A DNA stretch of 64,000 bases from Streptomyces lincolnensis (GTDB lineage: Bacteria > Actinomycetota > Actinomycetes > Streptomycetales > Streptomycetaceae), in assembly GCF_001685355.1 (NCBI RefSeq), contig NZ_CP016438.1, positions 2,790,001 through 2,854,000 on the forward strand, given 5' to 3'. The notes under the pieces were generated by a model. It saw only the letters and a program-made list of their open reading frames with translations, ran no database searches and was not told the DNA's origin. Positions within the stretch are counted from its first letter, which is position 1, and each line of letters opens with the position of its first letter. Made by a program: the position numbers and the translations under genes. Below are positions 1-8,533 of the stretch, in pieces.

Positions 1-305
1 CCGGCGTTGTTGACGAGGGTGTCGAGGCGGCCGTAGGTGTCGAGAGCGGTCGCCACCAGGGACGCGGCTCCGGCGCCGGTCGCGATGTCGCCGCCGTGGG
101 CGACCGCTTCGCCGCCGGCCGCGCGGATCTCGGCGACGACGCGGGCCGCCGGGCTGTCGGGGCTGGGGGTGCCGTCGAGGCCCACGCCGAGGTCGTTGAC
201 GACGACCCGCGCGCCCTCGGCGGCGAACGCCAGTGCGTGGGCGCGGCCGAGACCTCGGCCCGCGCCGGTGACGGCGACGACCCGGCCGTAGCAGATTCCG
301 CTCAT
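1..305 (-). CDS. Short-chain dehydrogenase/reductase, C-terminus beyond left edge (Rv3548c-like)
   Basis: This is the first ~101 residues of an SDR oxidoreductase that runs off the left edge. The N-terminus carries the NAD(P)-binding glycine motif TGAGRGLG (about residues 13-20), an acidic stretch VVNDLGVGLDG, and the NNAG motif just before the edge. The ATG at 305 lies one base after the stop of the upstream SDR gene, so the two are co-transcribed. The catalytic Ser-Tyr-Lys region is outside the window. By position (two SDR genes divergent from echA20) it matches the Rv3548c/Rv3549c pair of the mycobacterial HIP steroid-ring cluster. That assignment is inference; the SDR family call is firm. 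Confidence 0.85.
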   Translation of the reverse strand, partial: MSGICYGRVVAVTGAGRGLGRAHALAFAAEGARVVVNDLGVGLDGTPSPDSPAARVVAEIRAAGGEAVAHGGDIATGAGAASLVATALDTYGRLDTLVNNA

Positions 306-306
306 G

Positions 307-1047
307 TCACCCGTCCCTGTCGGTGGTTGCCGCGTCCAGAAAGGCGGGCCGCTCCCCGCCGCCGTGCACGAGCAGCGAGGCCCCGCTGATGTAGGCGGCG
401 GCGTCGGAGGCGAGGAAGACGGCCGCGTCGCCGATGTCCGAGGGCTCGGCCAGGCGTCCGAGCGGGACCGTGCGGGCGACGGCCGCCACGCCGTCGTCGT
501 CGCCGTAGTGCACGGCCGAGAGCTCGGTGCGGACCATGCCGACGACGAGGGTGTTGACGCGGACGTCAGGCGCCCACTCCACGGCCATCGACCGGGCGAG
601 GCTCTCCAGGCCCGCCTTCGCCGCCCCGTAGGCGGCCGTTCCGGGTGAGGGCCTGCCGCCACTCACGCTGCCGATCATGACGATCGAGCCGCGCGTCCGT
701 CTCAGATGCTCGTACGCGGCGAGCGAGACGGTCAGCGGGGCGAGGAGGTTGAGCTCGACGACCCGGGCGTGCCGCTCCGCGTCCGCGTCGGTCAGTCGCC
801 GGTAGGGGGCACCGCCCGCGTTGTTGACGAGGACGTCCAGGCGCGGCAGTCCGGCGAAGAAGTGCCGTACGGCGTCGGCGTCCCGCACGTCCAGGGGAGC
901 GAACTCGGTTTTCGGCAGCGGGACTTGGGGTGGTCGGCGGGCGCAGACCACGACCTCGGCGCCCGCCTCTGTGAAGCGGCGCGCGATCCCGGCGCCGACA
1001 CCGCGGGTGCCGCCGGTGACGACCACGACCCTCCCGTTCAGCTCCAT
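307..1047 (-). CDS. Short-chain dehydrogenase/reductase (Rv3549c-like, HIP cluster)
   Basis: A 246-residue classical SDR. It shows the cofactor motif TGGTRGVG near residue 11, VNNAGG near residue 74, the Ser of the MIGSVSGG strand, and the catalytic YGAAK. Length is normal for the family and both ends are intact. It starts with ATG at 1047, close to an 18-bp palindrome shared with the other divergent promoter of this cluster, and is followed at one base by a second SDR. Divergent pairing with echA20 mirrors Rv3549c/Rv3550 of M. tuberculosis, pointing to oxidation or reduction of a steroid C/D-ring CoA intermediate. The exact substrate cannot be read from the sequence. Confidence 0.88.
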   Translation of the reverse strand: MELNGRVVVVTGGTRGVGAGIARRFTEAGAEVVVCARRPPQVPLPKTEFAPLDVRDADAVRHFFAGLPRLDVLVNNAGGAPYRRLTDADAERHARVVELNLLAPLTVSLAAYEHLRRTRGSIVMIGSVSGGRPSPGTAAYGAAKAGLESLARSMAVEWAPDVRVNTLVVGMVRTELSAVHYGDDDGVAAVARTVPLGRLAEPSDIGDAAVFLASDAAAYISGASLLVHGGGERPAFLDAATTDRDG

Positions 1048-1064
1048 TCCCCGCTACCCTCCAC

Positions 1065-1082
1065 CTAACAAACGTTTGGTGG
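1065..1082. promoter_or_regulatory. Putative KstR2 operator, echA20/SDR divergent promoter
   Basis: The sequence CTAACAAACGTTTGGTGG is an imperfect palindrome centred between 1073 and 1074; 7 of 9 base pairs match and the core CAAACGTTTG is perfect. The same pattern recurs at 7360-7377 in the only other divergent promoter of the cluster. The kstR2 gene lies between the two sites. The paired occurrence is seen in the sequence; binding by KstR2 is inference. Confidence 0.6.
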
Positions 1083-1101
1083 AAAGGTAGCTGATGCGGC
1101 C

Positions 1102-1845
1102 ATGGGTGTCTCCACCTCGTCCCCGGAAAAGGGGATCGTCTTCGTCGGGGTCGACTTCCCGCCCGTGAACGCCCTGCCGGTGGACGGCTGGTTCGCCCTG
1201 GCCGACGCCGTGCGCACGGCGGGCCGTGATCCGGAGGTCAGATGCGTGGTCCTGGCGGCCGAGGGGCGCGGTTTCAACGCGGGCGTGGACATCAAGGAGA
1301 TCCAGGCACGCGGCGCGACCGCCCTCGTCGGTGCCAACCGCGGTTGTTTCGAGGCCTTTTCAGCGGTGTACGACTGCGAGGTGCCCGTGGTGGCGGCCGT
1401 GCAGGGGTTCTGCCTGGGCGGGGGCGTCGGCCTGGTGGGCAACGCGGATGTGATCGTGGCGAGCGAGGACGCCACCTTCGGCCTGCCCGAACTGGACCGC
1501 GGGGCCCTCGGCGCGGCCACGCACCTGGCCCGGCTGGTCCCCCACCACCTCATGCGCGCCCTGTACTTCACCTCCCGCACGGTCACCGCCGCCGAACTGC
1601 ACCGGCACGGTTCGTTGTGGAGGGTCGTACCGAGGGACGAACTCACCGCCACGGCCCTGGCGGCGGCCCGCGAGATCGCCGCCAAGGACGGCGAGCTGCT
1701 GCGCCTGGCCAAGGCCGCCATCAACGGCATCGACCCGGTCGACGTCCGCCGCAGCTACCGCTACGAACAGGGCTTCACCTACGAGGCGAGCGTCAGCGGC
1801 GTCGCCGACCGGGTCCGTGACAGGTTCGGCAGGGAGGCCGAGTGA
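1102..1845 (+). CDS. echA20: Enoyl-CoA hydratase/isomerase EchA20-type (HIP ring opening)
   Basis: A 247-residue crotonase-fold protein. The diagnostic stretches GRGFNAGVDIKE (oxyanion-hole loop) and FCLGGGVGLVGN are present, with GLPELDRGALGAATH further on, all very close to mycobacterial EchA20. In the HIP pathway EchA20 hydrolytically opens the remaining steroid ring (cleavage of HIEC-CoA) rather than acting as a simple hydratase. ATG 1102 is the first in-frame start; the purine run GGAAAGG lies 14 bases upstream, which is long spacing. Its stop overlaps the ipdA start (GTGA), so echA20-ipdA-ipdB-ipdC forms one translationally coupled operon. Probable regulation is through the palindrome at 1065-1082. 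Confidence 0.93.
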   Translation: MGVSTSSPEKGIVFVGVDFPPVNALPVDGWFALADAVRTAGRDPEVRCVVLAAEGRGFNAGVDIKEIQARGATALVGANRGCFEAFSAVYDCEVPVVAAVQGFCLGGGVGLVGNADVIVASEDATFGLPELDRGALGAATHLARLVPHHLMRALYFTSRTVTAAELHRHGSLWRVVPRDELTATALAAAREIAAKDGELLRLAKAAINGIDPVDVRRSYRYEQGFTYEASVSGVADRVRDRFGREAE

Positions 1846-2663
1846 GCGACAAGACCATGACGGCCGACGAGGTCGTCTCCCGGCTCCACGACGGCATGAC
1901 CCTCGGCATCGGCGGCTGGGGCTCGCGCCGCAAGCCGATGGCGCTGGTGCGCGCGCTGCTGCGCTCGGACGTCACCGACCTGACGATCGTCTCCTACGGT
2001 GGCCCGGACGTCGGCATGCTCGCCGCCGCCGGACGGATCCGCAAGCTGGTCGCCGCCTTCGTCACCCTCGACTCGATCCCGCTCGAACCCCACTACCGGG
2101 CGGCCCGTGAGCGCGGTGCCTTCGAGCTCATGGAGATCGACGAGGCGATGTTCCTGTGGGGTCTGCGCGCGGCCGCGCACCGGCTGCCCTTCCTGCCGGT
2201 ACGGGCCGGGACCGGTTCGGACGTCATGCGGATCAACCCCGGTCTGCGGACGGTGACGTCGCCGTACGACGACGGGGAGACGTTCGTGGCCATGCCCGCC
2301 CTGCGTCTGGACGCGGCCCTGGTCCACGTCAACCGCGCCGACCGGCTGGGCAACGGGCAGTATCTGGGCCCCGACCCGTACTTCGACGACCTGTTCTGCG
2401 AGGCGGCCGAGTCCGCGTACGTCTCCTGCGAACGGATCGTGGACACCGCGGAGTTGACGAAGGCGGCCCCGCCTCAGTCGCTGCTGGTCAAACGGCACAC
2501 GGTCACCGGCGTGGTCGAGGCCCCGGACGGCGCGCACTTCACCTCCTGCGCCCCCGACTACGGCCGCGACGAGGCCGCGCAGCGGGAGTACGCGACCACG
2601 CCCTGGCCGGAGTTCGCCGCCTGGTACCTCGGAGGAGGAGCGTATGACCGCGACCCGGAGTGA
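1842..2663 (+). CDS. ipdA: COCHEA-CoA hydrolase alpha subunit (CoA-transferase family I) IpdA
   Basis: A 273-residue protein of the family I CoA-transferase fold, alpha type. It has the glycine-rich segment GMTLGIGGWGSRRKPM near the N-terminus, then VSYGGPDVGML and PHYRAARERGAFELMEIDE. In mycobacteria and rhodococci IpdA pairs with IpdB and has lost CoA transfer in favour of ring-opening hydrolysis of COCHEA-CoA, the last ring of the steroid nucleus. It starts with GTG at 1842, four bases into the echA20 stop overlap, with GGGAGG upstream. The 3' end overlaps ipdB by 20 bases, as expected for subunits of one heteromer. Near-collinear similarity to Rv3551 makes this a confident call. Confidence 0.94.
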   Translation: MSDKTMTADEVVSRLHDGMTLGIGGWGSRRKPMALVRALLRSDVTDLTIVSYGGPDVGMLAAAGRIRKLVAAFVTLDSIPLEPHYRAARERGAFELMEIDEAMFLWGLRAAAHRLPFLPVRAGTGSDVMRINPGLRTVTSPYDDGETFVAMPALRLDAALVHVNRADRLGNGQYLGPDPYFDDLFCEAAESAYVSCERIVDTAELTKAAPPQSLLVKRHTVTGVVEAPDGAHFTSCAPDYGRDEAAQREYATTPWPEFAAWYLGGGAYDRDPE

Positions 2664-3360
2664 GTACTGCGTCATCGCCTGCGCCGAGGCCTGGCGGGAC
2701 GCGGGCGAGATCCTGGCGAGCCCGATGGGCCAGATCCCCTCGATCGGTGCCCGGCTCGCCCGTCTCACCTTCTCCCCCGACCTGCTGCTGACCGACGGCG
2801 AGGCCCTGTTGATCCGCCCGGACGGCACCCCGGAGGGCTGGCTGCCCTACCGGCAGCACCTCGCCCTGGCCATGGGCGGGCGGCGGCACGTGATGATGGG
2901 CGCGAGCCAGATCGACCGTTACGGCAACCAGAACATCTCCTGCATCGGCGACTGGGCGAGGCCGCGACGGCAACTGCTCGGGGTGCGGGGCGCGCCGGTC
3001 AACACCCTGAACCACCCGACCAGTTACTGGGTCCCGACCCACTCCCGCCGGGTGTTCGTGGAGAAGGTCGACCTGGTGTGCGGAGTCGGCTACGACCATG
3101 CCGCCGGGGCGCGTTTCCACCGCATCCCGAGGGTCGTCTCCGACCTCGGTGTCCTCGACTTCGACACCCCCGACCACTCGATGCGGCTGGCGTCGGTGCA
3201 TCCGGGTGTCACCGTGGAGCAGGTGCGGGAGGCCACCGGCTTCGATCTGGCGGTCCCCGACGAGGTGCCGTACACCCGCGAACCGACCGCACACGAACTG
3301 GAGTTGATCCGCGAGGTGCTCGACCCGGCCGGCGCCCGCACCCGGGAGGTCGGCGCCTGA
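2644..3360 (+). CDS. ipdB: COCHEA-CoA hydrolase beta subunit IpdB
   Basis: A 238-residue beta subunit partner of IpdA. Characteristic segments are DAGEILASPMGQIPSIGARL, DLLLTDGEA, GASQIDRYGNQNIS and VRGAPVNTLNHPTSYWV, which track mycobacterial IpdB (Rv3552). The ATG at 2644 is preceded by a strong GGAGGAGGAG ribosome-binding site that lies inside the end of ipdA. Its stop shares a base with the ipdC ATG (TGATG). The product should form the heteromeric hydrolase that opens the last carbocycle during HIP degradation in the cytoplasm. Nothing is truncated. Confidence 0.94.
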   Translation: MTATRSEYCVIACAEAWRDAGEILASPMGQIPSIGARLARLTFSPDLLLTDGEALLIRPDGTPEGWLPYRQHLALAMGGRRHVMMGASQIDRYGNQNISCIGDWARPRRQLLGVRGAPVNTLNHPTSYWVPTHSRRVFVEKVDLVCGVGYDHAAGARFHRIPRVVSDLGVLDFDTPDHSMRLASVHPGVTVEQVREATGFDLAVPDEVPYTREPTAHELELIREVLDPAGARTREVGA

Positions 3361-4409
3361 TGGACACCGCGTTCACCCGGCTGGCCGGCGTCCGCCATCC
3401 GATCGTGCAGACCGGGATGGGATGGGTGGCGGGCCCGCGTCTGGTCTCGGCGGCGGCGAACGCGGGCGCGCTCGGCATCCTGGCCTCCGCGACGATGACC
3501 CCCGGCCGGCTGCGCGAGGCGATCCGGGAGGTGGCCTCCCGCACGGACGCGCCCTTCGGGGTCAATCTCCGCGCGGACGCGACGGACGCCGGCGACCGGG
3601 TGCGGATCATGATCGAGGAGGGGGTCCGGGTCGCCTCGTTCGCCCTCGCGCCCTCCCCCGGGCTGATCGCGGAGCTCAAGGAGGCGGGGATCGTCGTCAT
3701 CCCGTCCGTGGGGGCCCGGCGGCATGCCGAGAAGGTCGCGGGCTGGGGCGCGGACGCGGTGATCGTGCAGGGCGGCGAGGGCGGCGGACACACCGGCGAG
3801 GTGGCGACGACCGTGCTGCTGCCGCAGGTGGTGGACGCGGTGGACATCCCGGTCGTGGCGGCGGGGGGCTTCTTCGACGGGCGGGGTCTGGTCGCCGCGC
3901 TGGCCTACGGGGCGGCGGGGGTCGCCATGGGCACGCGGTTCCTGCTCACCTCCGACTCGACGGTGCCGGACGCGGTGAAGGCGAGGTATCTGGCGGCGCG
4001 CGTCACGGACGTGACGGTGACCCGGGCCATCGACGGGCTGCCCCACCGCATGCTGCGGACGGATCTGGTGGCGTCCCTGGAACACGCCGGCCGCATGCGG
4101 GCCCTGGCGCGGGCGCTGCGCCGGGCGGCGGGCTTCCGCAAGCTGTCCGGGCTGACCTGGCGCGCGCTGGCCCGGGACGGCCTCGCCCTGCGGCACGGCA
4201 GGAACCTCACCTGGAGCCAGGTCCTCCTCGCCGCCAACACCCCCATGCTCCTCAGATCGGCGATGGTGGACGGCCGCACGGACCTCGGCGTGATGGCCTC
4301 CGGCCAGGTCGCCGGACTGATCGACGACCTCCCCTCCTGCGCGGAACTGGTGGACCGGATCATGAAACAGGCGGAGGAAACCCTTGAGGGCCTCCCGACC
4401 GCGGGATGA
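3360..4409 (+). CDS. ipdC: Flavin-dependent nitronate monooxygenase-family protein IpdC
   Basis: A 349-residue TIM-barrel flavoprotein of the nitronate monooxygenase / 2-nitropropane dioxygenase family. FMN-binding signatures are visible: VIVQGGEGGGHTG, IPVVAAGGFFDGRGL and YGAAGVAMGTRFLLTSDS. The C-terminal tail (HGRNLTWSQVLLAANTPMLL) is characteristic of IpdC (Rv3553). IpdC acts in the HIP pathway as a CoA-thioester carboxyl-chain oxidoreductase/reductase rather than on nitronates; the precise reaction is from family knowledge. Start ATG 3360 overlaps the ipdB stop. Its stop codon at 4407-4409 falls inside a partial copy of the repeat unit that fills the gap to fadA6. Confidence 0.92.
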   Translation: MDTAFTRLAGVRHPIVQTGMGWVAGPRLVSAAANAGALGILASATMTPGRLREAIREVASRTDAPFGVNLRADATDAGDRVRIMIEEGVRVASFALAPSPGLIAELKEAGIVVIPSVGARRHAEKVAGWGADAVIVQGGEGGGHTGEVATTVLLPQVVDAVDIPVVAAGGFFDGRGLVAALAYGAAGVAMGTRFLLTSDSTVPDAVKARYLAARVTDVTVTRAIDGLPHRMLRTDLVASLEHAGRMRALARALRRAAGFRKLSGLTWRALARDGLALRHGRNLTWSQVLLAANTPMLLRSAMVDGRTDLGVMASGQVAGLIDDLPSCAELVDRIMKQAEETLEGLPTAG

Positions 4410-4753
4410 CGGTCACGCCCGCCTCGGGAGCCTGCACCGGACTCCGTCCGCCGATCGGGGCCCCGCCGCCGTCCCAGCCGCTCGATGACCGTCACACCCA
4501 CCTGCCCACCGCCCTCACAGCCGCTCGATGATCGTCACGTTGGCCTGCCCGCCCCCCTCGCACATCGGCACCATCCCCGACGGCCCCCTCGCACCGCTCG
4601 GCCCAGGGGCCTCACGGGCTTCGGGAGCCTGCGCCGGACACCGTCCGCCGATCGGGGCCCGCCGCCGTCCCAGCCGCCGGATGACCGTCACGCCCGCCTG
4701 CCCACCGTCGTCACAGCCGCTCGATGACCGTCACGCCCGCCCGCCCACCGCCC

Positions 4754-5911
<1,158 letters not shown>

Positions 5912-5928
5912 GGCAACTCCCCAGTGGG

Positions 5929-6552
5929 TTATGTGCGTACGGCGATCCCGTCCAGCACCATCGACAGGTACTGCCGGGCGATCTCCTCCGGGCTGTGCTG
6001 TCCGCCGGGCCGGTACCAGGACGCGGCGACCCACACCGTGTCGCGGACGAACCGGTAGGTGAGCCGGACGTCGAGGTCGGCCCGGAACACCCCGGCCGCG
6101 ACCCCGCTCTCCAGCGTGGACAGCCAGGCCTTCTCGAACCTGCGCTGCGAGTCGGCGAGGAACGCGAACCGCTCCTGCGCCACCAGCTGCTTGCTCTCCT
6201 TCTGGTAGATCGCGACGGCGGCGCGGTGCCGGTCGATCTCCCGGAACGACTCGGTGACCAGGGCTTCGAGCGTCTCGCGCGGCCCCGTCCCGGCGTCGAG
6301 GACGGTGTCGTAGCCGTCCCAGAGCTCGTCGAGGAAGGTCCGCAGGATCTCCTCCAGCATCGATTCCTTGGAGTCGAAGTGGTAGTAGAGGCTGCCCGCG
6401 AGCATGCCCGCGTGGTCGGCGATCTTGCGTACGGTGGTGGCGTTGTAGCCCTGCTCGGCGAAGACCTCGGCTGCGGTGCCGAGGAGTTCACGGCGGCGGT
6501 CCGGAGCGGCGACGCTCACCTGGGGCTTTTTCTTGGTCGGCACGCTGTCCAT
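5929..6552 (-). CDS. kstR2: TetR-family repressor KstR2
   Basis: A 207-residue TetR regulator. The N-terminal helix-turn-helix spans about residues 20-66 (LLGTAAEVFAEQGY, TTVRKIADHAGMLAGSLYYHF). The ligand domain carries IYQKESKQLVAQERF and DLDVRLTYRFVRDTVWVA followed by WYRPGG, closely resembling mycobacterial KstR2, whose effector is HIP-CoA. ATG 6552 lies five bases after the ipdF stop with a short AGGA site. It therefore sits in an operon it presumably represses itself. The two similar palindromes at 1065-1082 and 7360-7377 are its likely targets. Family and orthology are well supported; operator recognition is inference. Confidence 0.93.
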   Translation of the reverse strand: MDSVPTKKKPQVSVAAPDRRRELLGTAAEVFAEQGYNATTVRKIADHAGMLAGSLYYHFDSKESMLEEILRTFLDELWDGYDTVLDAGTGPRETLEALVTESFREIDRHRAAVAIYQKESKQLVAQERFAFLADSQRRFEKAWLSTLESGVAAGVFRADLDVRLTYRFVRDTVWVAASWYRPGGQHSPEEIARQYLSMVLDGIAVRT

Positions 6553-6556
6553 TGTC

Positions 6557-7345
6557 CTAGGGGTGCCGGTCGCTGACGGAGACGACCTCGCCCGTCATGT
6601 ACGAGGAGTAGTCCGAGGCCAGGAACACGATCACGTTGGCCACCTCCCAGGGCTCGGCGTACCGCCCGAAGGCCTCGCGCGCGGTGAGTTCCTCCAGCAG
6701 TTCCGGGGTCGTCACCTTCACCAGGTGGGGATGCATGGCCAGGCTCGGCGAGACGGCGTTCACCCGCACCCCGTACTCGGCCGCCTCCAGCGCCGCGCAC
6801 CGCGTCAGCGCCATCACCCCCGCCTTCGCGGCGGCGTAGTGGGCCTGGCCCGGCTGGGCCCGCCAGCCCACCACGGAGGCGTTGTTGACGATCACCCCCG
6901 CGCCTGCCTCGCGCATCCGGCGCAGGGCGGCCCGGGTGCACCGGAAGGTGCCGTTCAGTGTCACGTCGAGCACGTGCGTCCACTGGTCGTCGCTCATGTC
7001 GACGAGGGACGAGGTCCCGCCGAGGCCCGCGTTGTTGACCACCACGTCGAGCCGGCCGTGCTCCCGCAGGGCGGTGTCGAAGAGGGCCCGCACCTGGTTC
7101 TCGTCGGTGACGTCGCAGGGCACCGCGGCCACCCGCTCCGACCCGAACTCCCCGGCGAGCCGCTCCGCGTGCTCCTTCAGCCTGCGGGCGTGCGCGTCGC
7201 TGATCAGCACGCGCGCGCCCTCCTCCAGGAAGCGGCGTGCGGTCGCCCCGCCGATCCCGGCGCCCGCGGCCGCCGTGACGACGGCGGTGCGCCCCGCCAG
7301 CAGCCCGTGTCCGGGCACGTAGGCCGGACTCTCGACGCCTGTCAT
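6557..7345 (-). CDS. ipdF: SDR oxidoreductase IpdF-type (hydroxy-HIP-CoA dehydrogenase)
   Basis: A 262-residue SDR. It has the cofactor loop TAAAGAGIGGATARRF near residue 22, VVNNAGLGG near residue 104, NNASVVGWRAQ around the catalytic Ser, and the catalytic YAAAK. The PSLAMHPHL segment and position immediately upstream of kstR2 correspond to Rv3559c (IpdF), which oxidises the 5-hydroxyl of hydroxylated HIP-CoA intermediates. It is the first gene of the leftward ipdF-kstR2-fadA6 operon. Its start ATG at 7345 is 15 bases from a palindrome resembling the one upstream of echA20. Specific substrate assignment rests on synteny. Confidence 0.85.
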   Translation of the reverse strand: MTGVESPAYVPGHGLLAGRTAVVTAAAGAGIGGATARRFLEEGARVLISDAHARRLKEHAERLAGEFGSERVAAVPCDVTDENQVRALFDTALREHGRLDVVVNNAGLGGTSSLVDMSDDQWTHVLDVTLNGTFRCTRAALRRMREAGAGVIVNNASVVGWRAQPGQAHYAAAKAGVMALTRCAALEAAEYGVRVNAVSPSLAMHPHLVKVTTPELLEELTAREAFGRYAEPWEVANVIVFLASDYSSYMTGEVVSVSDRHP

Positions 7346-7359
7346 ACCGTCACGCTAAC

Positions 7360-7377
7360 CTACCAAACACTTGTTAG
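7360..7377. promoter_or_regulatory. Putative KstR2 operator, ipdF/fadE divergent promoter
   Basis: CTACCAAACACTTGTTAG is an imperfect palindrome centred between 7368 and 7369, with 7 of 9 base pairs. It aligns base for base with 1065-1082, giving a shared pattern CTAMCAAACRYTTGKTRG. It lies between the divergent starts of ipdF and the first acyl-CoA dehydrogenase, a position from which one repressor could control both directions. Confidence 0.6.
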
Positions 7378-7393
7378 GGAAGGATGGATGCCC

Positions 7394-8533
7394 ATGGATC
7401 TGGCCTTCACCCGGGACGAGGAGGCCTTCCGCGCCGAGGCCCGCTCGTGGCTGCGCGCGCACGTGCCCGCCGTCGCGCTGCCCTCCCTGGAGACCGCGGA
7501 GGGCTTCGCCGCGCATCGCGCCTGGGAGGCCGAACTCGCCGCGGACCGCTGGTCGGTGGTCGACTGGCCGGCCGCGTACGGCGGACGCGACTCCGGCCTG
7601 ATCCGCTGGCTGCTCTTCGAGGAGGAGTACCACGCGGCGGGCGCCCCGGGCCGCGTCGGCCAGAACGGCGTCAGTCTGCTCGCGCCGACGCTCTTCGAGC
7701 ACGGCACCGAGGAGCAACGCGCGCGCGTGCTGCCTCCCATGGCATGCGGTCGTACGGTCTGGGCGCAGGCCTGGTCGGAACCGGAGGCGGGCTCGGACCT
7801 GGCGTCCCTGCGGTCGAAAGCGCTGCGCACCGACGGCGGCTGGCTCCTGACCGGCCAGAAGACCTGGTCCTCCCGGGCCGCCTTCGCCGACCGCGCCTTC
7901 GGCCTCTTCCGCACCGACCCGGACACCCCCAAGCCCCACCAGGGCCTGACCTACCTGATGTTCGACCTGCGGGCCCCCGGCGTCACGGTCCGCCCGATCG
8001 CCCGCCTCGACGGCCGACCCGCCTTCGCCGAGCTCTTCCTCGACGAGGTGTTCGTCCCGGACGAGGACGTCATCGGAGAGCCCGGCCAGGGCTGGCGGAT
8101 CGCCATGTCGACGGCCGGCAACGAACGCGGACTGAAGCTCCGCTCCCCCGGCCGCTACCTGGCCGCCGCCGACCGCCTGCTCGACCTCTGGCGGACCCAG
8201 GGGTGCCCGGCGTCCACGCGCGACCGTGTGGCCGACGCCCTGATCGGCGCCCGCGCCTACCAGCTCTTCACCCACGCCGCCGCCTCCCGCGTCCTGGACG
8301 GCGAGGCCCTCGGCCCGGAGTCCAGCCTGAACAAGGTCTTCTGGTCCGAGTACGACATCGCCCTCGCCGAGACCGCCCTCGATCTCCTGGGCGAGGAGGG
8401 CGAGTCGGCGGACACGGACTGGGCCGAGCGCTATGTCTTCGCCCTGGCCGGCCCCATCTACGCCGGAACCAACGAGATCCAACGCGACATCGTCGCCGAG
8501 CGCCTGCTCGGCCTGCCGAAGGGCCGCCGCTGA
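7394..8533 (+). CDS. Acyl-CoA dehydrogenase, FadE31-like
   Basis: A 379-residue acyl-CoA dehydrogenase. Typical landmarks are GGRDSGLIRWLLFEEEYHAAG, the FAD/substrate loop AQAWSEPEAGSDLASLRS, TGQKTWSSRAAF, VIGEPGQGWRIAMST, and the C-terminal GPIYAGTNEIQRDIVAERLL. It resembles FadE31 of the HIP cluster, which forms heteromeric dehydrogenases with the shorter FadE32/FadE33 subunits; here a short partner gene follows with a one-base TGATG overlap. ATG 7394 was preferred because AAGGA lies nine bases upstream; ATG 7388 in the same frame would add two residues. It heads the rightward arm of a divergent promoter carrying a putative KstR2 site. Confidence 0.88.
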   Translation: MDLAFTRDEEAFRAEARSWLRAHVPAVALPSLETAEGFAAHRAWEAELAADRWSVVDWPAAYGGRDSGLIRWLLFEEEYHAAGAPGRVGQNGVSLLAPTLFEHGTEEQRARVLPPMACGRTVWAQAWSEPEAGSDLASLRSKALRTDGGWLLTGQKTWSSRAAFADRAFGLFRTDPDTPKPHQGLTYLMFDLRAPGVTVRPIARLDGRPAFAELFLDEVFVPDEDVIGEPGQGWRIAMSTAGNERGLKLRSPGRYLAAADRLLDLWRTQGCPASTRDRVADALIGARAYQLFTHAAASRVLDGEALGPESSLNKVFWSEYDIALAETALDLLGEEGESADTDWAERYVFALAGPIYAGTNEIQRDIVAERLLGLPKGRR